Of a stretch of DNA of 64,000 nucleotides, positions 20,755 to 32,472 are shown piece after piece. The DNA is from Usnea hakonensis (Eukaryota; Ascomycota; Lecanoromycetes; Lecanorales; Parmeliaceae). The position numbers and the translations under genes were made by a program. Location: the NCBI GenBank assembly GCA_013423325.1, contig BLJB01000144.1:1-64000 (forward strand), read 5' to 3'. The notes under the pieces are model-generated. The model saw only the letters and a program-made list of their open reading frames with translations, did not search any database and was not told where the DNA came from. Within the stretch, counting starts at the first letter, position 1. Each line of letters opens with the position of its first letter.

Positions 20755-22156
20755 ATGTCTTCATTTATCCCTTCCGTAAGGGCGCTTTCCAAAGCCGCAT
20801 TGACGTACTCGCAATTCGCCCTCCTTTCTTCAAGCAACACCGTCTCGGGAGGTTCGCCGGACACATGCTCGAACCCGCAGACTAGCTGTCAGAACACTAG
20901 TGCTGTCGCTAACACCTGCTGCTTCAATGCCCCTGGCGGGCAGCTGCTGCAGGTACGCCAAGATGCGCAGCCGCTATCTGCGCGAATCTCAACTGACTGT
21001 CACCCAACAGACTCAATTTTGGGACGCCGACCCTTCCACTGGTCCGGTGGACTCTTGGACCATTCACGGGCTATGGTACGAACACGAATTCTCTCTCGCT
21101 TCTTGTTCTAACCTTCTCTTTCCCAGGCCAGACCACTGTGACGGAACCTACGACGCCAACTGCGATGCGTCGCGCGCCTACACCAACATCACCGCCATCC
21201 TGACCGCCGCCGGCCAAACCTCCCTCCTCTCCTACATGAACACCTACTGGATCAGCGACTCGGGTACAAACGAGGCTTTCTGGGAGCATGAGTGGGGCAA
21301 ACACGGCACATGCATCAGCACACTGGAGCCAGACTGCTACACGGACTACACCCCCCAAGAGGAGGTTGTGGATTTTTTCAACAAGGTTGTGGCTCTGTTC
21401 AAGACATTGCCCTCGTACACATGGCTCTCCAACGCGGGAATCGTACCGAGCTCGACCACAACATACACCTCGGCGGATATATTAGCCGCGTTGCAGTCAC
21501 CAAGAGGCGTCACTGCTGTGATCCAGTGCGAGAACACGAATGAGCTCGACGAAATCTGGTATTTCTACGATGTTCAGGGCAGTGTGCAGACGGGAACCTT
21601 CATCCCTACCAATCCAGGTACTCCCCATCTAAACCCCCCTCCCGTGCCAACCCTACTAACCTCAACCCCAGACGGCTCCAGCTCAGACTGCCCAGCAACA
21701 GGCGTCAAATACCTACCCAAATCCGGCGCCACCACCACCACCACCACCACCACGACGAGCACTGGCAGCACCCCCACCACCGCCCCCGGAACCCCCTTCG
21801 CCGGCAAAGGAACCCTCCAAGTCACCTCGTCCGGCAAACAAAACGGCTGCATCATCAGCCCCGGCACCTGGTACATTGGCGGCACGTGCGCCACCTTCAC
21901 GGCCTCGGCGTCCGGCTCCTCGGGCTTCACCCTCACGTCCAGCAAAGGGCCCTGCGCGGTCCAGAACTCCAACCTCGTTTGCGCGTCCTCGGTGTCCTCG
22001 CCCACGGTCTTTTCGGCTGCGGCCGGGGGCGCCGAGCTCGCGTATGCGGGGAGCCCGGCGTGGTATGCGAGTAGTGTCCCGTCGGGGTCGGTGCAGGCGA
22101 CTGTGTCGACGAATACGTTGGCGCAGGGTTTGACTATTTCTTGGCTTAGTTCTTGA
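20755..22156 (+). CDS. Secreted RNase T2
   Basis: Four exons: 20755..20952, 21011..21075, 21127..21617, 21672..22156; 412 residues. RNase T2 enzymes cleave single-stranded RNA through a 2',3'-cyclic intermediate. Active-site block CAS I is TIHGLW, which joins across intron 2 to PDHCDGTY; block CAS II is FWEHEWGKHGTC, with both catalytic histidines and the glutamate present. The last intron (54 nt) is a multiple of three and could be read through, but it has a CTAAC branch point and CCCCAG acceptor. A Thr-rich linker (run of Thr codons at 21729-21757) precedes a beta-rich C-terminal domain like that of Rny1/ACTIBIND-type fungal enzymes. A start at 20653 would add 34 residues; I prefer 20755 because its N-terminus is more secretion-like, though the signal peptide is weak. 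Confidence 0.87.
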
Positions 22157-22665
22157 GGTGGGGGAGGGTTTGGGGCTTCCGTGGTGGGTGGAGATTGGAT
22201 TGAGTTGAGTTGGGATGGGGATTCAGGGGGTTTGCAAAGTAGTGTGCGATTTTTCTTTTGGGATAGTGGGGCTGTGGTTGCGAATTTTGTGTAGGTACGT
22301 AGGTAGATAGGTGGCATGTAAAACAACATTGTCGTCATCATCGTTCATGATGAAGCATAAGTACTCGACGTTCATTGAGACTTGCTCTGCGCCCTAGTAG
22401 TATAGAAGGCGTCCCCTCGTCTCGCATATAAAATCGACGAATTTGATTGACGGCGTGACGATTTTTTTCGGCTAATGACAATTCACTTATTATTGACAAA
22501 TCGGTCTTGCTAATAAGTATGAGGAAGCCCAGGGAATTCAATGCCAACCTAACGAATGCCTTCCACTACTGAATATCTATATAAACCATGTCCACCGTAG
22601 TCGCTCCTCCGTACTACCAGTAATCAAGGCCTGCACTACTCATTCCTGCGCGCTTCATGGACACT
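22157..22665. other. Convergent 3' spacer
   Basis: About 510 bases between the 3' ends of the RNase T2 and metacaspase genes. G-rich near 22157-22235, otherwise AT-balanced. No further gene is supported. Confidence 0.35.
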
Positions 22666-24347
22666 TCACATGACGTAGAGAAGGTTGGTGTCTGCTAAAC
22701 ATCAGCATCAATTTCGAGCGAATCACGATAATATGACGGGTTATGGCTTACCCAACGGATGGCTGCAGCTGAGTTGTGGCTTTTGCGTGTATTTGCTGTT
22801 GAGTTCGTCTCGGATGCTGTTCAACAATCCAACGTAGCTCTGCTGGGGGTTCTTCTTCAACGCGGAGATGAATGCCCATGACATGGCACCGGTGGCTTGG
22901 CCAGCGATGTTGGCGTCTTGAGAGGTCTGGTCGTCCTTGCTACCGGACCACATGACGACGTCCGCGGGCGACGTCTTTGTCATTCGGTTCCTCTCCTGGA
23001 CTTCCTCGCCCGTTGTAGCTTTCTTGAAGAAATTCAAGGCCGTCGATGCCATACTACCTATATCACCGCGACCCCAAGAAGCCATGATGGTAAGTAGGCC
23101 TTGACCAGCCTCCTTGGCGAGGTTGGGCTCTTTGAGCAGACCTTGGGTAGAGTAGATGTATGGTAGATCGAGTGCGGAGCCAGAATGGCAGGAGTCGAAG
23201 ATTGCTGTCAGGCGCACACCCGGCCTAAGGGATTGCACCATGATGCGGTGCATCTCGTCGTCTACGATTGATCCGTTTTCTCCGTACATTTGGAAGTCGA
23301 CAGGGTAGATTACCTCGTCATACCCGTCGTCTTCGTCACCGTCCTCATCACGCTTCTGTCCGCCGTGGCCTGCAACAGTCAGTACTTGTCACATTTGGTA
23401 TACACGGTGGGTTCTGACCTGAGTAATGGAAGAACAACGAGTCGTTAGGTTGTGCATCCTTGACCAGCCAGTGCATGGCACGTAGTATGTTTTGGCGGGT
23501 AGGTTGACTCATAGGATTATGCTGGTCGTCTGTCAAGATGACCATATCCTCCCGTGCATAGCCAAAGTTGCCGTTGAGATAATTAGACATGTTTTTGACG
23601 TCATTGATACACCCTCTGAGTTCCGACTTTTGTCTAAAATAGTTGATCCCTATCAACAGCGCCTTACGCCTTCCTGTACAATTCGAGTATTGATATTGGT
23701 AGTTCACATTAGGGCCCGCATTGAAGTTGTGTGGTCCTGTCGGGGGTGGTCGCGGGGCATGATTATCGCCGTGGACAAAGGCGTTCGAGTTTACGGTGGG
23801 GAGACCTTGGGAATCAGCACACCACGATTTATGAGACTTGTATTGCATTCACCTGGTCGTCCTCCGTATTGTGGTCCTCCGGGTACGGGCGGTCTGTAAC
23901 CAGAGCCCGCTACTGGTGGTGTCTGGAGGTACTGTTAGCCTAGCTCATATCATTCCTATGTCCAAGTCTTTGTATACCGCCTGATATCCACCACTGTACG
24001 GTCTTGGTGGTTGCTGTGGAGGTGGCGGCTGATATCCTCCATATCCTGGGTGCGGTGAAGGGCCCCCCTGAGGAGGTGGATAGCCTGGATAACCTTGTGG
24101 CCTACCTCGAAGTCAGCGAATGCCCATGAAGATTGAAAGAAGACGTAGGTATAGCGTACGGATAACCATTTGGCGGAGGTGGGCCCTGTGGTGGTGGGGG
24201 GCCATAGAACTGTGGAGGAGGGGGTCCGTATCCTTGAGGTGGAGGAGGCCCATAGCCTTGTGGTGGGGGAGGGCCGTAGCCTTGAGGGGGGTATTGTTGC
24301 GGTGGTGGATAGCTATGTTGCTGCCCCTGGCCGGGGAAGAAGGACAT
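22666..24347 (-). CDS. Type I metacaspase
   Basis: Six exons, complement(22666..22691, 22752..23369, 23419..23805, 23853..23922, 23978..24101, 24160..24347), 470 residues. The N-terminal prodomain is Pro/Gly/Tyr/Gln-rich with repeated GYGPPPPQ units, as in type I metacaspases. The p20 region contains KALLIGINYF and an RxGCINDVKNM-type segment. The catalytic histidine is His258 in HYSGHGG, coded across intron 4, and the catalytic cysteine is Cys317 in FDSCHSG. The 26-nt last exon restores the conserved C-terminus SHPLDTNLLYVM. Metacaspases are Ca-dependent Arg/Lys-specific proteases acting in stress response, protein quality control and fungal cell death. All splice junctions are canonical GT-AG and in phase. 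Confidence 0.9.
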
Positions 24348-25499
24348 GACGATGGGGTACGGGGAAGGCAACGAGTTTGCTAAGTCTTAGGAAGCCCAAT
24401 ACTGAAGCTCAAGTCGGTGGATGTTCTGGAGAAGTAGGAGGGGGAATTTCAGGAGATGAAGGCTACTTCGGAGTCTGACGTAGCTTCAATGCAGGGTAAA
24501 CGAGGTTGAACTGGGTCGAGGAGACAGTGTATGAATGCTCTAGGTGTCTTGCGATGTCGCATATGGTATATACATGGATGTTCGAGTGTTGTTTTGAGAT
24601 GAGAGTTATGTGGTCAATTGAGTCAGAAGCAGAAAGTGAAATGGTGTGGTGCGGTGGTGTGAGGGGATGCTTGAGAAGAGGAATTCAGGGTCTTGGCAGG
24701 AACGTGGGGCTAGAAGTATATTGTACTAGAATTTTATTACAGTAAAGTAAGGTAAGAGCTAGGTAAGCTAAAGAAATTGGTGTCCGAGAGCCTGGGGGGC
24801 GGCATTTTCCAATTTCCAATTTCCACCACTCAATTCTATTCAAATTTTGCCCCCCTCCGCCCCCATCGCCCTCCAAGGTAATCCAGCCTCGCCAATGTGA
24901 ACGAATAGATAGATGACTGGATGACTGGACATGGATCGTCAAATATTTCTGGCCTATATGGGTCTATGTATGATGATAGCCTCTCCTTCGGGCAATCAGA
25001 GCTAGCAACGTACGCACCGTACGATTCCATAATGGACCATTTGCATCTTGATGCAGTCATCATCACACGATAAGCGAAGACAAATTGTGGCGATTATCTG
25101 TATGATGCTTACCATTGGTTGGGCGACATGGTTTCATCTGACGAGTGGCAGTCGATGTGTACCTGTTGTGTACCTGATGCGTAAACATCTCCACCACGTC
25201 AATCCAACATTGTAGTCGAACTCTATAGGCTTCCGGAAGATGTATCAACCATGCGGAGCCTTGTCTCCTTATTCGAACCTTTCTGTAAATTCCCTATCGA
25301 TATACTACCTCCTGGAGCCCCGTCATACGTCAGCGAAAGTCCGGAGGCCGGCGGGTACCTGAGCTTTTACGCCTCCATCGGTGACTAGCTTCTATATCTC
25401 TAGTCGCGGCTGAAATATTGAGCTTCATCAACTTCGCGCTCCATACGCGAACAGTGACTTGCCTATCTTTTTGGAGTCTCACAAGAACCGCTGGAAGTT
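24348..25499. other. Intergenic region, no gene seen
   Basis: Metacaspase promoter side and beyond. It contains scattered short frames with no family resemblance, no tRNA-like structure and no clear repeats. Confidence 0.35.
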
Positions 25500-26470
25500 G
25501 TCCCCCAAATTGATGTTAATGGAGAAGAAATGAATACCTAGTTTTTGGGTTGGGGGCCTCTTCAAGAAGAAATCTTACTATTTCCACGCTCCTGTTCTCT
25601 ACTACCCAGAAGAGCGCGTCTTGATCGGGGTCCGTGCCGCTGTCTTCGAACAGACGCGCCATATTGATCACGACAAGATCGATGCCCAGCACATCAGCTC
25701 GCTTCTCATCATCCGGTAAAGGATCTCAATTGACATCCCGTTTGCAATGAACTCCCGGATAGATTCATGTCTGGGAAAGACCACAAGGCCTCGTTGAAGA
25801 CAGCCTTTTGCTCGACAATGCCGCACTGATAGCCAGAAGGAGGCTTGCCCAAGCTTGTTCATCGGGCTCAATTGCTTTCCACATCACCGTCCCTAGGAAC
25901 TGATTTGCCATGATGCCTGCAGGCCGATTAGTCTAAGACTATTCCATTAAGCTCACCCTACGTAAGCATTGCTTTCTGGACGTGTTTTGTCACTTTTCAG
26001 AGTCACTTGGATTGATCCATTCGTTTCCTCCACTCAACGATAGGGCCGCAAGGTCTCTTCGAAGGTCTGGCAGTATTCGGTGTCCACGAGAGCTGTGTGT
26101 CTCTTGGTTTCTTGGCCTTTGTGACCAACGCATTCCATGCATCCTTGAAGCTTTTTGTCGAAATTAGTCATGTTCTTGAGAGCCCTGACTGGTAGACTTT
26201 GAATGTCGTCAGTAGATGTCGCTTTCGCACTCTGAGCAGAAAGCTGAGAGTAGCACAAGGAAGCTTAGCGTGTGCGGGATCATACTGGACAATGACCTCG
26301 CCTAAATCAACCGACTTCTCGATTCGTTTTGCAACTTTCGTGAAGATGTCGCGCAGTACAATACCCTTCATCATCCAACGCAGCTGCTCGCCCTCTTGCA
26401 TTCTGCTCTTGACGGTCGAATGCAGCTCCTCTAGCTGGGCGCTTGAATGACCGTCGAGTTGCGCCCCTCG
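25500..26470 (-). pseudogene. Decayed NACHT/ankyrin-type (NLR-like) gene relic
   Basis: Read on the minus strand, 26452-26225 encodes a helical segment with WMMKGIVLRDIFTKVAK and VIVQYDPAHAKLP. This closely matches the region before the NACHT domain of fungal NLR-like proteins, which commonly read VVQYDPxHAALPW. About 500 bases further on (25735-25530) an ankyrin-like DALFWVVENRSVEIVRFLL occurs in another frame. Between them are stops and frame changes (e.g. TGA at 26168-26170 in the first frame), and no intron set joins them. The NACHT nucleotide-binding core itself is not visible. I infer a degraded, internally deleted gene of the fungal NLR/ankyrin class. Boundaries are approximate. Confidence 0.4.
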
Positions 26471-27930
26471 CTTTGTCGGTCAGGCGTACCACTGCATTTT
26501 ATCTCGCAGGCCCTGACCCGCAGTTGTCGACCGTTGCTGGATGCTAGCTAACATTATTCATGTATGTAGAAGTTCGCCCTTACGCTACTAAGTCAGGGAA
26601 AGCCATAGAAATGAAAGACAAGGATAGCGTGCGTGGGGGCCCAGTATGCATTTGATGTGCCGCTAATGCATGTTCTTATGCGGGACTCGGCCTCCAGGGG
26701 TCACGACTTGTCATACGTACCTTGCAAGAAATCTAACCGGGACCGTCCGCAGCACTGCTGGCCCTCCGCTCCTTTTCGAGCAATGAATTTCACCCCTACA
26801 TCCGAACGGACTATCGAGGGTATTTGGAGATGATGACGCGCTCGTCTTTTTGGGCAACTCGCCATGTTCTGACAGACGCAAAAAGCTTGATATTTCGTGT
26901 TGCTATCAGAACTACTTGGTAGTCGAGTGGCAAAGCGTGTGCCTAAATGTAACATGTCCACCAGCCTTTGAACGGAAAGGGCACATATAAGATAGGTGGA
27001 CGAAACGAACGAGGGAAATAAAGGGTGTAAGACGAAAGTATGGATTGGCGAGGACGGCGCAATGGGACCATCAGACGAGTGTGTGAGTGGCATTCAAACA
27101 TCAACCATTAAGCAAGGGTCACAAGTATCACGAGAGAGTTTTAACACCATTAATTCACCCTCTAGTAGCCGATCACTCAGCTCATTTTTCTTCAGCTATG
27201 TCACACAATAACAATAGACGTCGTTTAGACACGAAATACAGCCATTCCCTTCGTCAAGATTGAGGGTACCGCATAAGAGCCCGGGACCATGCCTCAATAC
27301 TCTCACAACCAAACAGGATAGAGCAGCTGAATTCCGCGATTCCCAGCTCGCGGGCCCGGAGTCCGATACCTGGGCGTTCCGGGGCTGGCTGAATTAGTCA
27401 ACACATCATAGCACCTGAAGTGCATTTTCTTCTGGAACGCTGCGAGAATGGTAGAGCACAATTCTGGGCACTTTCATAGGTTGCGAGCTGTGTTCTTGTC
27501 GCTCTGCTGGCTGGTAATACCGCGCTTGGATTTGGTAATACTTTGAGGATTGTTTGGGGTGATTTGTGAGGGAGGGATGGGAATGGCGTGATGTGGGATC
27601 TGGAGTTCTGTTAGGTGGACTTGGAGGGGGAATCATGAGCTCTGAGCGGACAGTTTCTTTAGGAAGGCCACGCTCTTCAACAGGTACATGGAAAGTAGAA
27701 AAGACAACTCCATCATAGGATCAGCGCCATTGGCAAATGGAAGGGTGAGGCCGCTATACCAGTGTAGGATTAGGGCTTACACTAGCGCCTGGCAGGATGA
27801 AATGCGGAGTCAGAGATGCAGCATTATTAATCTCAACCTAAATCTCCACGTAGATAAATCGGACGCCCCGTCAGTCATTGAATCAGCTGACAACATCAAG
27901 AACGTTGTTGAGAACCTCAAGATCGGCATC
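26471..27930. other. Intergenic region
   Basis: No recognisable gene. An in-frame ATG at 27688 would extend the downstream oxygenase by 81 residues, but that stretch has no family resemblance and is treated as leader. Confidence 0.35.
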
Positions 27931-29139
27931 ATGACCGCAGAGGCTCCGTTTGTTCCCGTCATCGACTTTGCTGGCTGGACTTCCGATGCGTCTTTTACGC
28001 AGAAGAAAGCAATCGCCCACAAGCTCATCAATGCATGCCGGACTGTCGGCTTCGTATACATTATCAATCACCAACTCTCACCCGACCGACTAGCTCATGC
28101 TTTCGAGTGGTCCAAGAAGCTTTTCGATTTGAAGGAAGAACAGAAGATGCTGGCTCCGCATCCGAGCGGGTTCACAGTACATCGCGGCTACTCGTGGCCT
28201 GGCTTGGAGAAGGTCTCCAACGCCATGGGAGACGAAGATGATACCGCTGAGCTGACCGAAAACTTGCGTCAAGTCTCTGATATCAAGGTAAGCGTAGAGC
28301 CAAGATAGTACTAATGTATGCTCAGGAGCCATAGGAAAGCTACGAGATAGGGAGCGAGGGCAACAAAGACCAGCCGAATCAGTGGCTTCCTGAAAATGTT
28401 CTACCCGGCTTTCGAGGCTTTATGACTGAATTCTACTGGGAGTGTCACAAGACAGCCATGAGCATCATGAGCGCCATGGCTCTTGGGATTGGCCTGGACG
28501 ATGAAGACTATTTCATTCCAACACATCCAGGGCACAACAACCAGTTACGCTTGCTCCACTATCCGCCTGTGCCGGCGGCAAACATCGAGAGCCAGACTTC
28601 TACTAGGATGGGCGCTCACAGTGATTGGGGTTCCATCACCATGGTCTTCCAAGACGACTGCGGGGGTCTTCAAGTATTTATATCTGTCTGGAGAATCGCT
28701 TCCTTACAAGCTGACAGCGTCCAGATCGAGAATCCCAATAGATCGGGTGAATTTATCGATGTGCCTCCTCTGAAGGATGCGGTGGTAATGAATATTGGTG
28801 ACTTGATGATGCGCTGGAGCAACGGTAGGTACAGACAGACAAGGAGCCGTTCTAAGTACTGAAAAGTGAGATTCAGATACACTCAAGTCAAGCGTCCATC
28901 GCGTCACCCTTCCTCCGCGACAAGATCGCTTCACAGGCGATGAGCGTATGACAAGGGCGCGCTATTCCATACCTTACTTCGTCAGCCCCGAAGGACCGAC
29001 CATGGTCAAGTGTCTACCATCTTGCATAGACGAGAAGCATCCCGTCAAATACGGACCTATCAGGTGGAATGACTATATGTTGATGCGCGCTAGTATGCAT
29101 TACGAGGCACCACCTGAAGCGATTACAGTCTCGGTCTGA
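27931..29139 (+). CDS. 2-oxoglutarate/Fe(II) oxygenase, isopenicillin-N-synthase-like
   Basis: Four exons: 27931..28287, 28335..28673, 28725..28824, 28877..29139; 352 residues. The N-terminal DIOX_N region (PFVPVIDFAGW, CRTVGFVYIINH) is followed by the catalytic jelly-roll. Iron ligands are His214 and Asp216 (GAHSDWGS) and His273 (SSVHRVTLPP); the 2OG-binding Arg lies in RARYSIPYF. The first intron skips an early AG that would bring a stop, and uses the second (28334). Start 27931 places the first conserved block 8-15 residues from the N-terminus, as in relatives. Related fungal enzymes act in secondary metabolism, ethylene-forming-like or gibberellin-type reactions; the substrate is not predictable. 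There is no cluster partner next door except the GH16 gene. Confidence 0.85.
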
Positions 29140-29940
29140 TGGATGGCCTCGAGAAGTCTAAAGCTACTCGACAGACTAATCATCATAACGCCGAATAGTA
29201 TATACTGATTGAGTAGCCGCTCAGTCAGTAAATTTGTGACTTTTGGGCTGCTGATGGTAAAAGCGGACGCGCTTCATTCTTTTTATTGTGTACTCGATTC
29301 GCAGGCCATGGCGTGATCAAGAGAAAGATTTGTTCAAGGAGAAATCTACCATCTTTCTGATACTTGATCATGGCCGCTGACTTTGCCATTAAGTGGTGGA
29401 TGCGCGTTAACTTCTTGGCGCCCAAAATCTGCGCTAGCATGCCAAGACTTTCTCTCGGCCAATCATTGGGCCTACAGCGATACACTCTCTGAACTCGTTT
29501 CATATTGTACGCGTCGTATACAATTCCATTGTCCAACATGCATTGAAGCATCTAGACTGAGTTTTGGGTGCATCATCAATTGCTGGCCTATATTTGCCAC
29601 CACAATGATTTTGTCGCAACGACTGCTCTCATAATTGGGACCTTTGTCTTCACACTTAATACACTGAGACTGAGACTGAGACTGAGACTGAGACTGAGAC
29701 TGTGAATTTCCTATTGTTCCTTTACTGTTCATCAATGTTCATGACAATGATTTTCTGTTACCGTACTTCTTATTGTTCATTCTCTCATGCCTTGATGGCC
29801 AAGTTCAATTCGAATATTTAACTGTCTCTTCAACTTCTGACCGTTCCCTCCATCAACTCTCTAATTACACGTCTGCGACGGAATCATACTCGCATCAAAA
29901 GCTATATTTCCTCACTCATACATTTTTCGCGCTTTTCAGC
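29140..29940. other. Intergenic region with hexanucleotide repeat
   Basis: A perfect (ACTGAG)n microsatellite of about seven units runs from about 29661 to 29701. A minus-strand ATG frame of 108 codons lies at 29551-29225 and is listed separately as doubtful. The rest is the leader of the GH16 gene. Confidence 0.45.
29225..29551 (-). CDS. Doubtful small ORF (108 aa)
   Basis: An ATG-initiated minus-strand frame between the oxygenase and the glucanase. The composition is protein-like (AQILGAKKLTRIHHLMAKSA), but I see no domain, signal peptide or homology. It could be a relic or chance frame. Confidence 0.18.
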   Translation of the reverse strand: MLQCMLDNGIVYDAYNMKRVQRVYRCRPNDWPRESLGMLAQILGAKKLTRIHHLMAKSAAMIKYQKDGRFLLEQIFLLITPWPANRVHNKKNEARPLLPSAAQKSQIY

Positions 29941-30942
29941 ATGCATTCCCACAGAGTCACCGGCCTCTTTACCCTCGCAACGCTCCTCCACGTGAGCATA
30001 GCCGGCTATGCTCTCACAGATAATTTTGAGCGCGATAACTTCTTCGACGCCTTCACACCTTTCACCGAGACAGATCCCACAGCAGGTTTCGTGCAATACG
30101 TGGACTATGCAACCGCGATGGAGAACAAGATGATAGGGGCTGTTGGCAATTACGGTAATGCGACCTATATGGGCGTCGACTACAACACCACCTCGGACAC
30201 AGGCCGCCAAAGTGTCCGCCTCACATCCAAAAAGGCCTACAACAAAGGCCTTTTTATCGCAGACATTGCGCACATGCCCGGCGGTATCTGCGGTGTCTGG
30301 CCCGCCTTCTGGCTCGTTGGCCCGAATTGGCCCTCTATGGGCGAAATCGACATCATCGAAGGCGTCAACGCCGCATCGACCAACACCATGACCCTCCACA
30401 CCTCGAGCAATTGCTCCATACAGAACACCGGCATGTCAGGCATGGTAAACACGACAGACTGCGACACCAACGCGCCCGAACAGCCCAAAAACGCAGGCTG
30501 CGCCGTCCTCACCAACAGCACTTCGAATTTCGGCGAAGGGTTCAATTCAATGGGCGGCGGCGTCTACGCGACCGAATGGACCAGCGAGGCTATTTCCATC
30601 TGGTTCTTCCCCCGCTCGTCCATCCCGGCGGATATCGCAGCCAATACCCCCGATCCGACCCAATGGGGCACCCCGCTCGCTAAATATGCGGGCAGTTGCG
30701 ATATCGATTCGCATTTCCAGAATATGAATATCGTCTTTGATACGACCTTTTGTGGCGCTTGGGCGGGACAGGTGTGGACTCAGGGGAGTTGTAAGGCGAA
30801 GGCGGAGACGTGTGAGGCGTATGTGCAGGAGAACGCGAGCGTTTTTGTGGATGCGTATTGGTTGGTTAATTCGGTGCGGGTTTTTGAGGTGGGGGGTGCG
30901 GGGAGTAGGAGGAGGGGGGTTAGGAGGGAGGTTGGGGGGTGA
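29941..30942 (+). CDS. Secreted GH16 endo-beta-glucanase
   Basis: Single exon, 333 residues from the ATG at 29941. Upstream in-frame sequence has no ATG. Residues 1-24 form a signal peptide (VTGLFTLATLLHVSIAGYA). The catalytic motif GEIDIIEG (E-x-D-x-x-E) supplies the nucleophile and acid/base glutamates of family GH16, and it is preceded by GGICGVWPAFWLVGPNWP, the usual substrate-cleft strand. Even-numbered cysteines later in the chain (SNCSI, TDCDT, AGCAV, GSCDID, TFCGAW, GSCKA, TCEAY) suggest disulfides. Likely an endo-1,3(4)-beta-glucanase acting on cell-wall or plant beta-glucans. The extreme C-terminus is Gly/Arg-rich, without a GPI signal. Third-position C is very frequent, consistent with good expression. 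Confidence 0.88.
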   Translation: MHSHRVTGLFTLATLLHVSIAGYALTDNFERDNFFDAFTPFTETDPTAGFVQYVDYATAMENKMIGAVGNYGNATYMGVDYNTTSDTGRQSVRLTSKKAYNKGLFIADIAHMPGGICGVWPAFWLVGPNWPSMGEIDIIEGVNAASTNTMTLHTSSNCSIQNTGMSGMVNTTDCDTNAPEQPKNAGCAVLTNSTSNFGEGFNSMGGGVYATEWTSEAISIWFFPRSSIPADIAANTPDPTQWGTPLAKYAGSCDIDSHFQNMNIVFDTTFCGAWAGQVWTQGSCKAKAETCEAYVQENASVFVDAYWLVNSVRVFEVGGAGSRRRGVRREVGG

Positions 30943-31371
30943 GGGAGAGGCTGGGAGATGGGGTTTGTATATTGTGGAGGGGGATTGTGTGGCTGGAGCT
31001 GCTTTTGTGGATGTGTATACATGTCAAGATCGGGATAGGTAGGCATGCTCAAGCGAATATATATTTTCTCCTATCTCCCGTACCCCTGATATGTTATTGC
31101 AGCTCGAATCAGGTGATATCTTTTTTTTTACGGAAAAGAGTCGCGAGGTGTTCGGAGCGGAAAGTCCGGATATCTATCTACGCTGCTAAGATATTCAAGC
31201 ATTGCTATAGCACTCAGCTACTTGTCATGGCGTTCAGGTATTTCGAGTAGATCCATTCTCTGCTCCAGTTATTTTTTTCTATACCATTCTCTCTATTTCA
31301 AAGGCACAGATTTCTCCTCTATATGTACGCCAACGGGACCACCAACCCTACATCTCAATCATACCCTCACA
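30943..31371. other. Convergent spacer
   Basis: About 430 bases between the glucanase and the coiled-coil gene. Nothing beyond T-rich and mixed sequence is seen. Confidence 0.35.
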
Positions 31372-32472
31372 TCATATAACCCCTTTCCACCCCTCTTCCC
31401 GGCGCCCAAGCAACGCCCGGCACAGAAACCGCAGCGCATCCGGCCGCAGCCAATAAAATAGCCTCCATGGCGGATCCTTCCATATGGGCCAAGCGCCGTT
31501 GTGCATGTTCCCTCTTGCTTTTGGAAGTTCTACTTGATGGATAATCACTGATGGGCGGTATATTGCTGACGCGGGGTTTGTTGGGGATGATACTGTGGGA
31601 AATGTTAGCTTGTTGGGGATGTAAGTGCTTCTTGCATTTTTGTCGTTGCGAGGGACTTGCCGGTGTTCGGAAAATGGAGCGCACCAAGCTCGTTCGACGG
31701 GATCGTCTCGTTCGTAAGGGGTATGGAGAGAGTGTTTGTTAGCGTGTGCTCCATCATATTCGGCTGCTGTCGCCGCGGCTGGGGAAAGGATGCTTTGTTT
31801 ATAAACAGCTTCGAGGTCGTCATATCTCTCCATGCTATCACAGAGCTTGATGTTGCTATCCTCGAGCTGATGAGCCATCCTCCGGAGACCCTTTTCGGCA
31901 AATTCCACTCGCTGGTGCTGGGTCAGGATTATTTCTCCCATTTCTTGAGCTTGCTGTTCCAGTAAGCTCACGCGATCTGTTGAGGTCGCGAGAGCGTGTC
32001 TCAGGGTAGACACTTCTGCCGTGACAGCATCGAGTTGTTCATCGGCCTGTTGTCGGTGCGTCTCGGCTAGGGCTAGATCTTCGCGGAGGAGGCGCAGAAG
32101 TCGATTCGCTGTCGCTGTCGTGCTGCGTGATGTCGCGATTTCCCTTTGAAGCCTGGAGATTTCGGATTCTGCGGCTTCGCAGTGCTGGTTGGCTATCTTC
32201 TCTTTTCGTTGAGCTTCGAGGGTTTCGGCGCGGTGATGGCGGGCTGTTTTCTGGAGGGTTTGTCGGGTTATGAGCTCGGTGGACGTTTTGGCGCACTCGG
32301 CTTCGAGTAAGGAGTTAAGTTCTTGTAGCTTGGATGAGTGGTAGATGGCGAGGTGGTTTAAGTGCTCGATTTCTTTTTGGGCGGCTTCAAGCGACGATTT
32401 CAGTCCGTCTTCTCGGTCAAGGGCGTCGGTTAGGTGTTGTTGGTCAATTCCTTGGAGGCGTGTATCGTTCAT
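31372..32472 (-). CDS. Coiled-coil protein of unknown function
   Basis: Single exon, 366 residues. Residues ~10-235 are almost uninterrupted heptad-like helix rich in Glu, Gln, Ala, Leu and Arg (for example KEIEHLNHLAIYHSSKLQEL and EISRLQREIATSRSTT), so a long coiled coil is likely. The C-terminal ~120 residues change character: Pro/Tyr-rich and then aromatic (DPPWRLFYWLRPDALRFLCR), which could be a membrane-binding or protein-docking helix. No catalytic motif is visible. It resembles fungal structural or scaffold proteins but I do not recognise a family. The start ATG is the only in-frame upstream methionine. Confidence 0.6.
   Translation of the reverse strand: MNDTRLQGIDQQHLTDALDREDGLKSSLEAAQKEIEHLNHLAIYHSSKLQELNSLLEAECAKTSTELITRQTLQKTARHHRAETLEAQRKEKIANQHCEAAESEISRLQREIATSRSTTATANRLLRLLREDLALAETHRQQADEQLDAVTAEVSTLRHALATSTDRVSLLEQQAQEMGEIILTQHQRVEFAEKGLRRMAHQLEDSNIKLCDSMERYDDLEAVYKQSILSPAAATAAEYDGAHANKHSLHTPYERDDPVERAWCAPFSEHRQVPRNDKNARSTYIPNKLTFPTVSSPTNPASAIYRPSVIIHQVELPKARGNMHNGAWPIWKDPPWRLFYWLRPDALRFLCRALLGRREEGWKGVI

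Noticed and set aside
27688..27930. Upstream ATG extending the 2OG oxygenase by 81 residues
   Set aside because: The extension shows no family similarity, and relatives start close to the PxVPVIDF block.
31367..32296. Frames on the opposite or alternate register within the coiled-coil gene
   Set aside because: Shadows of the long 366-codon frame; no independent support.
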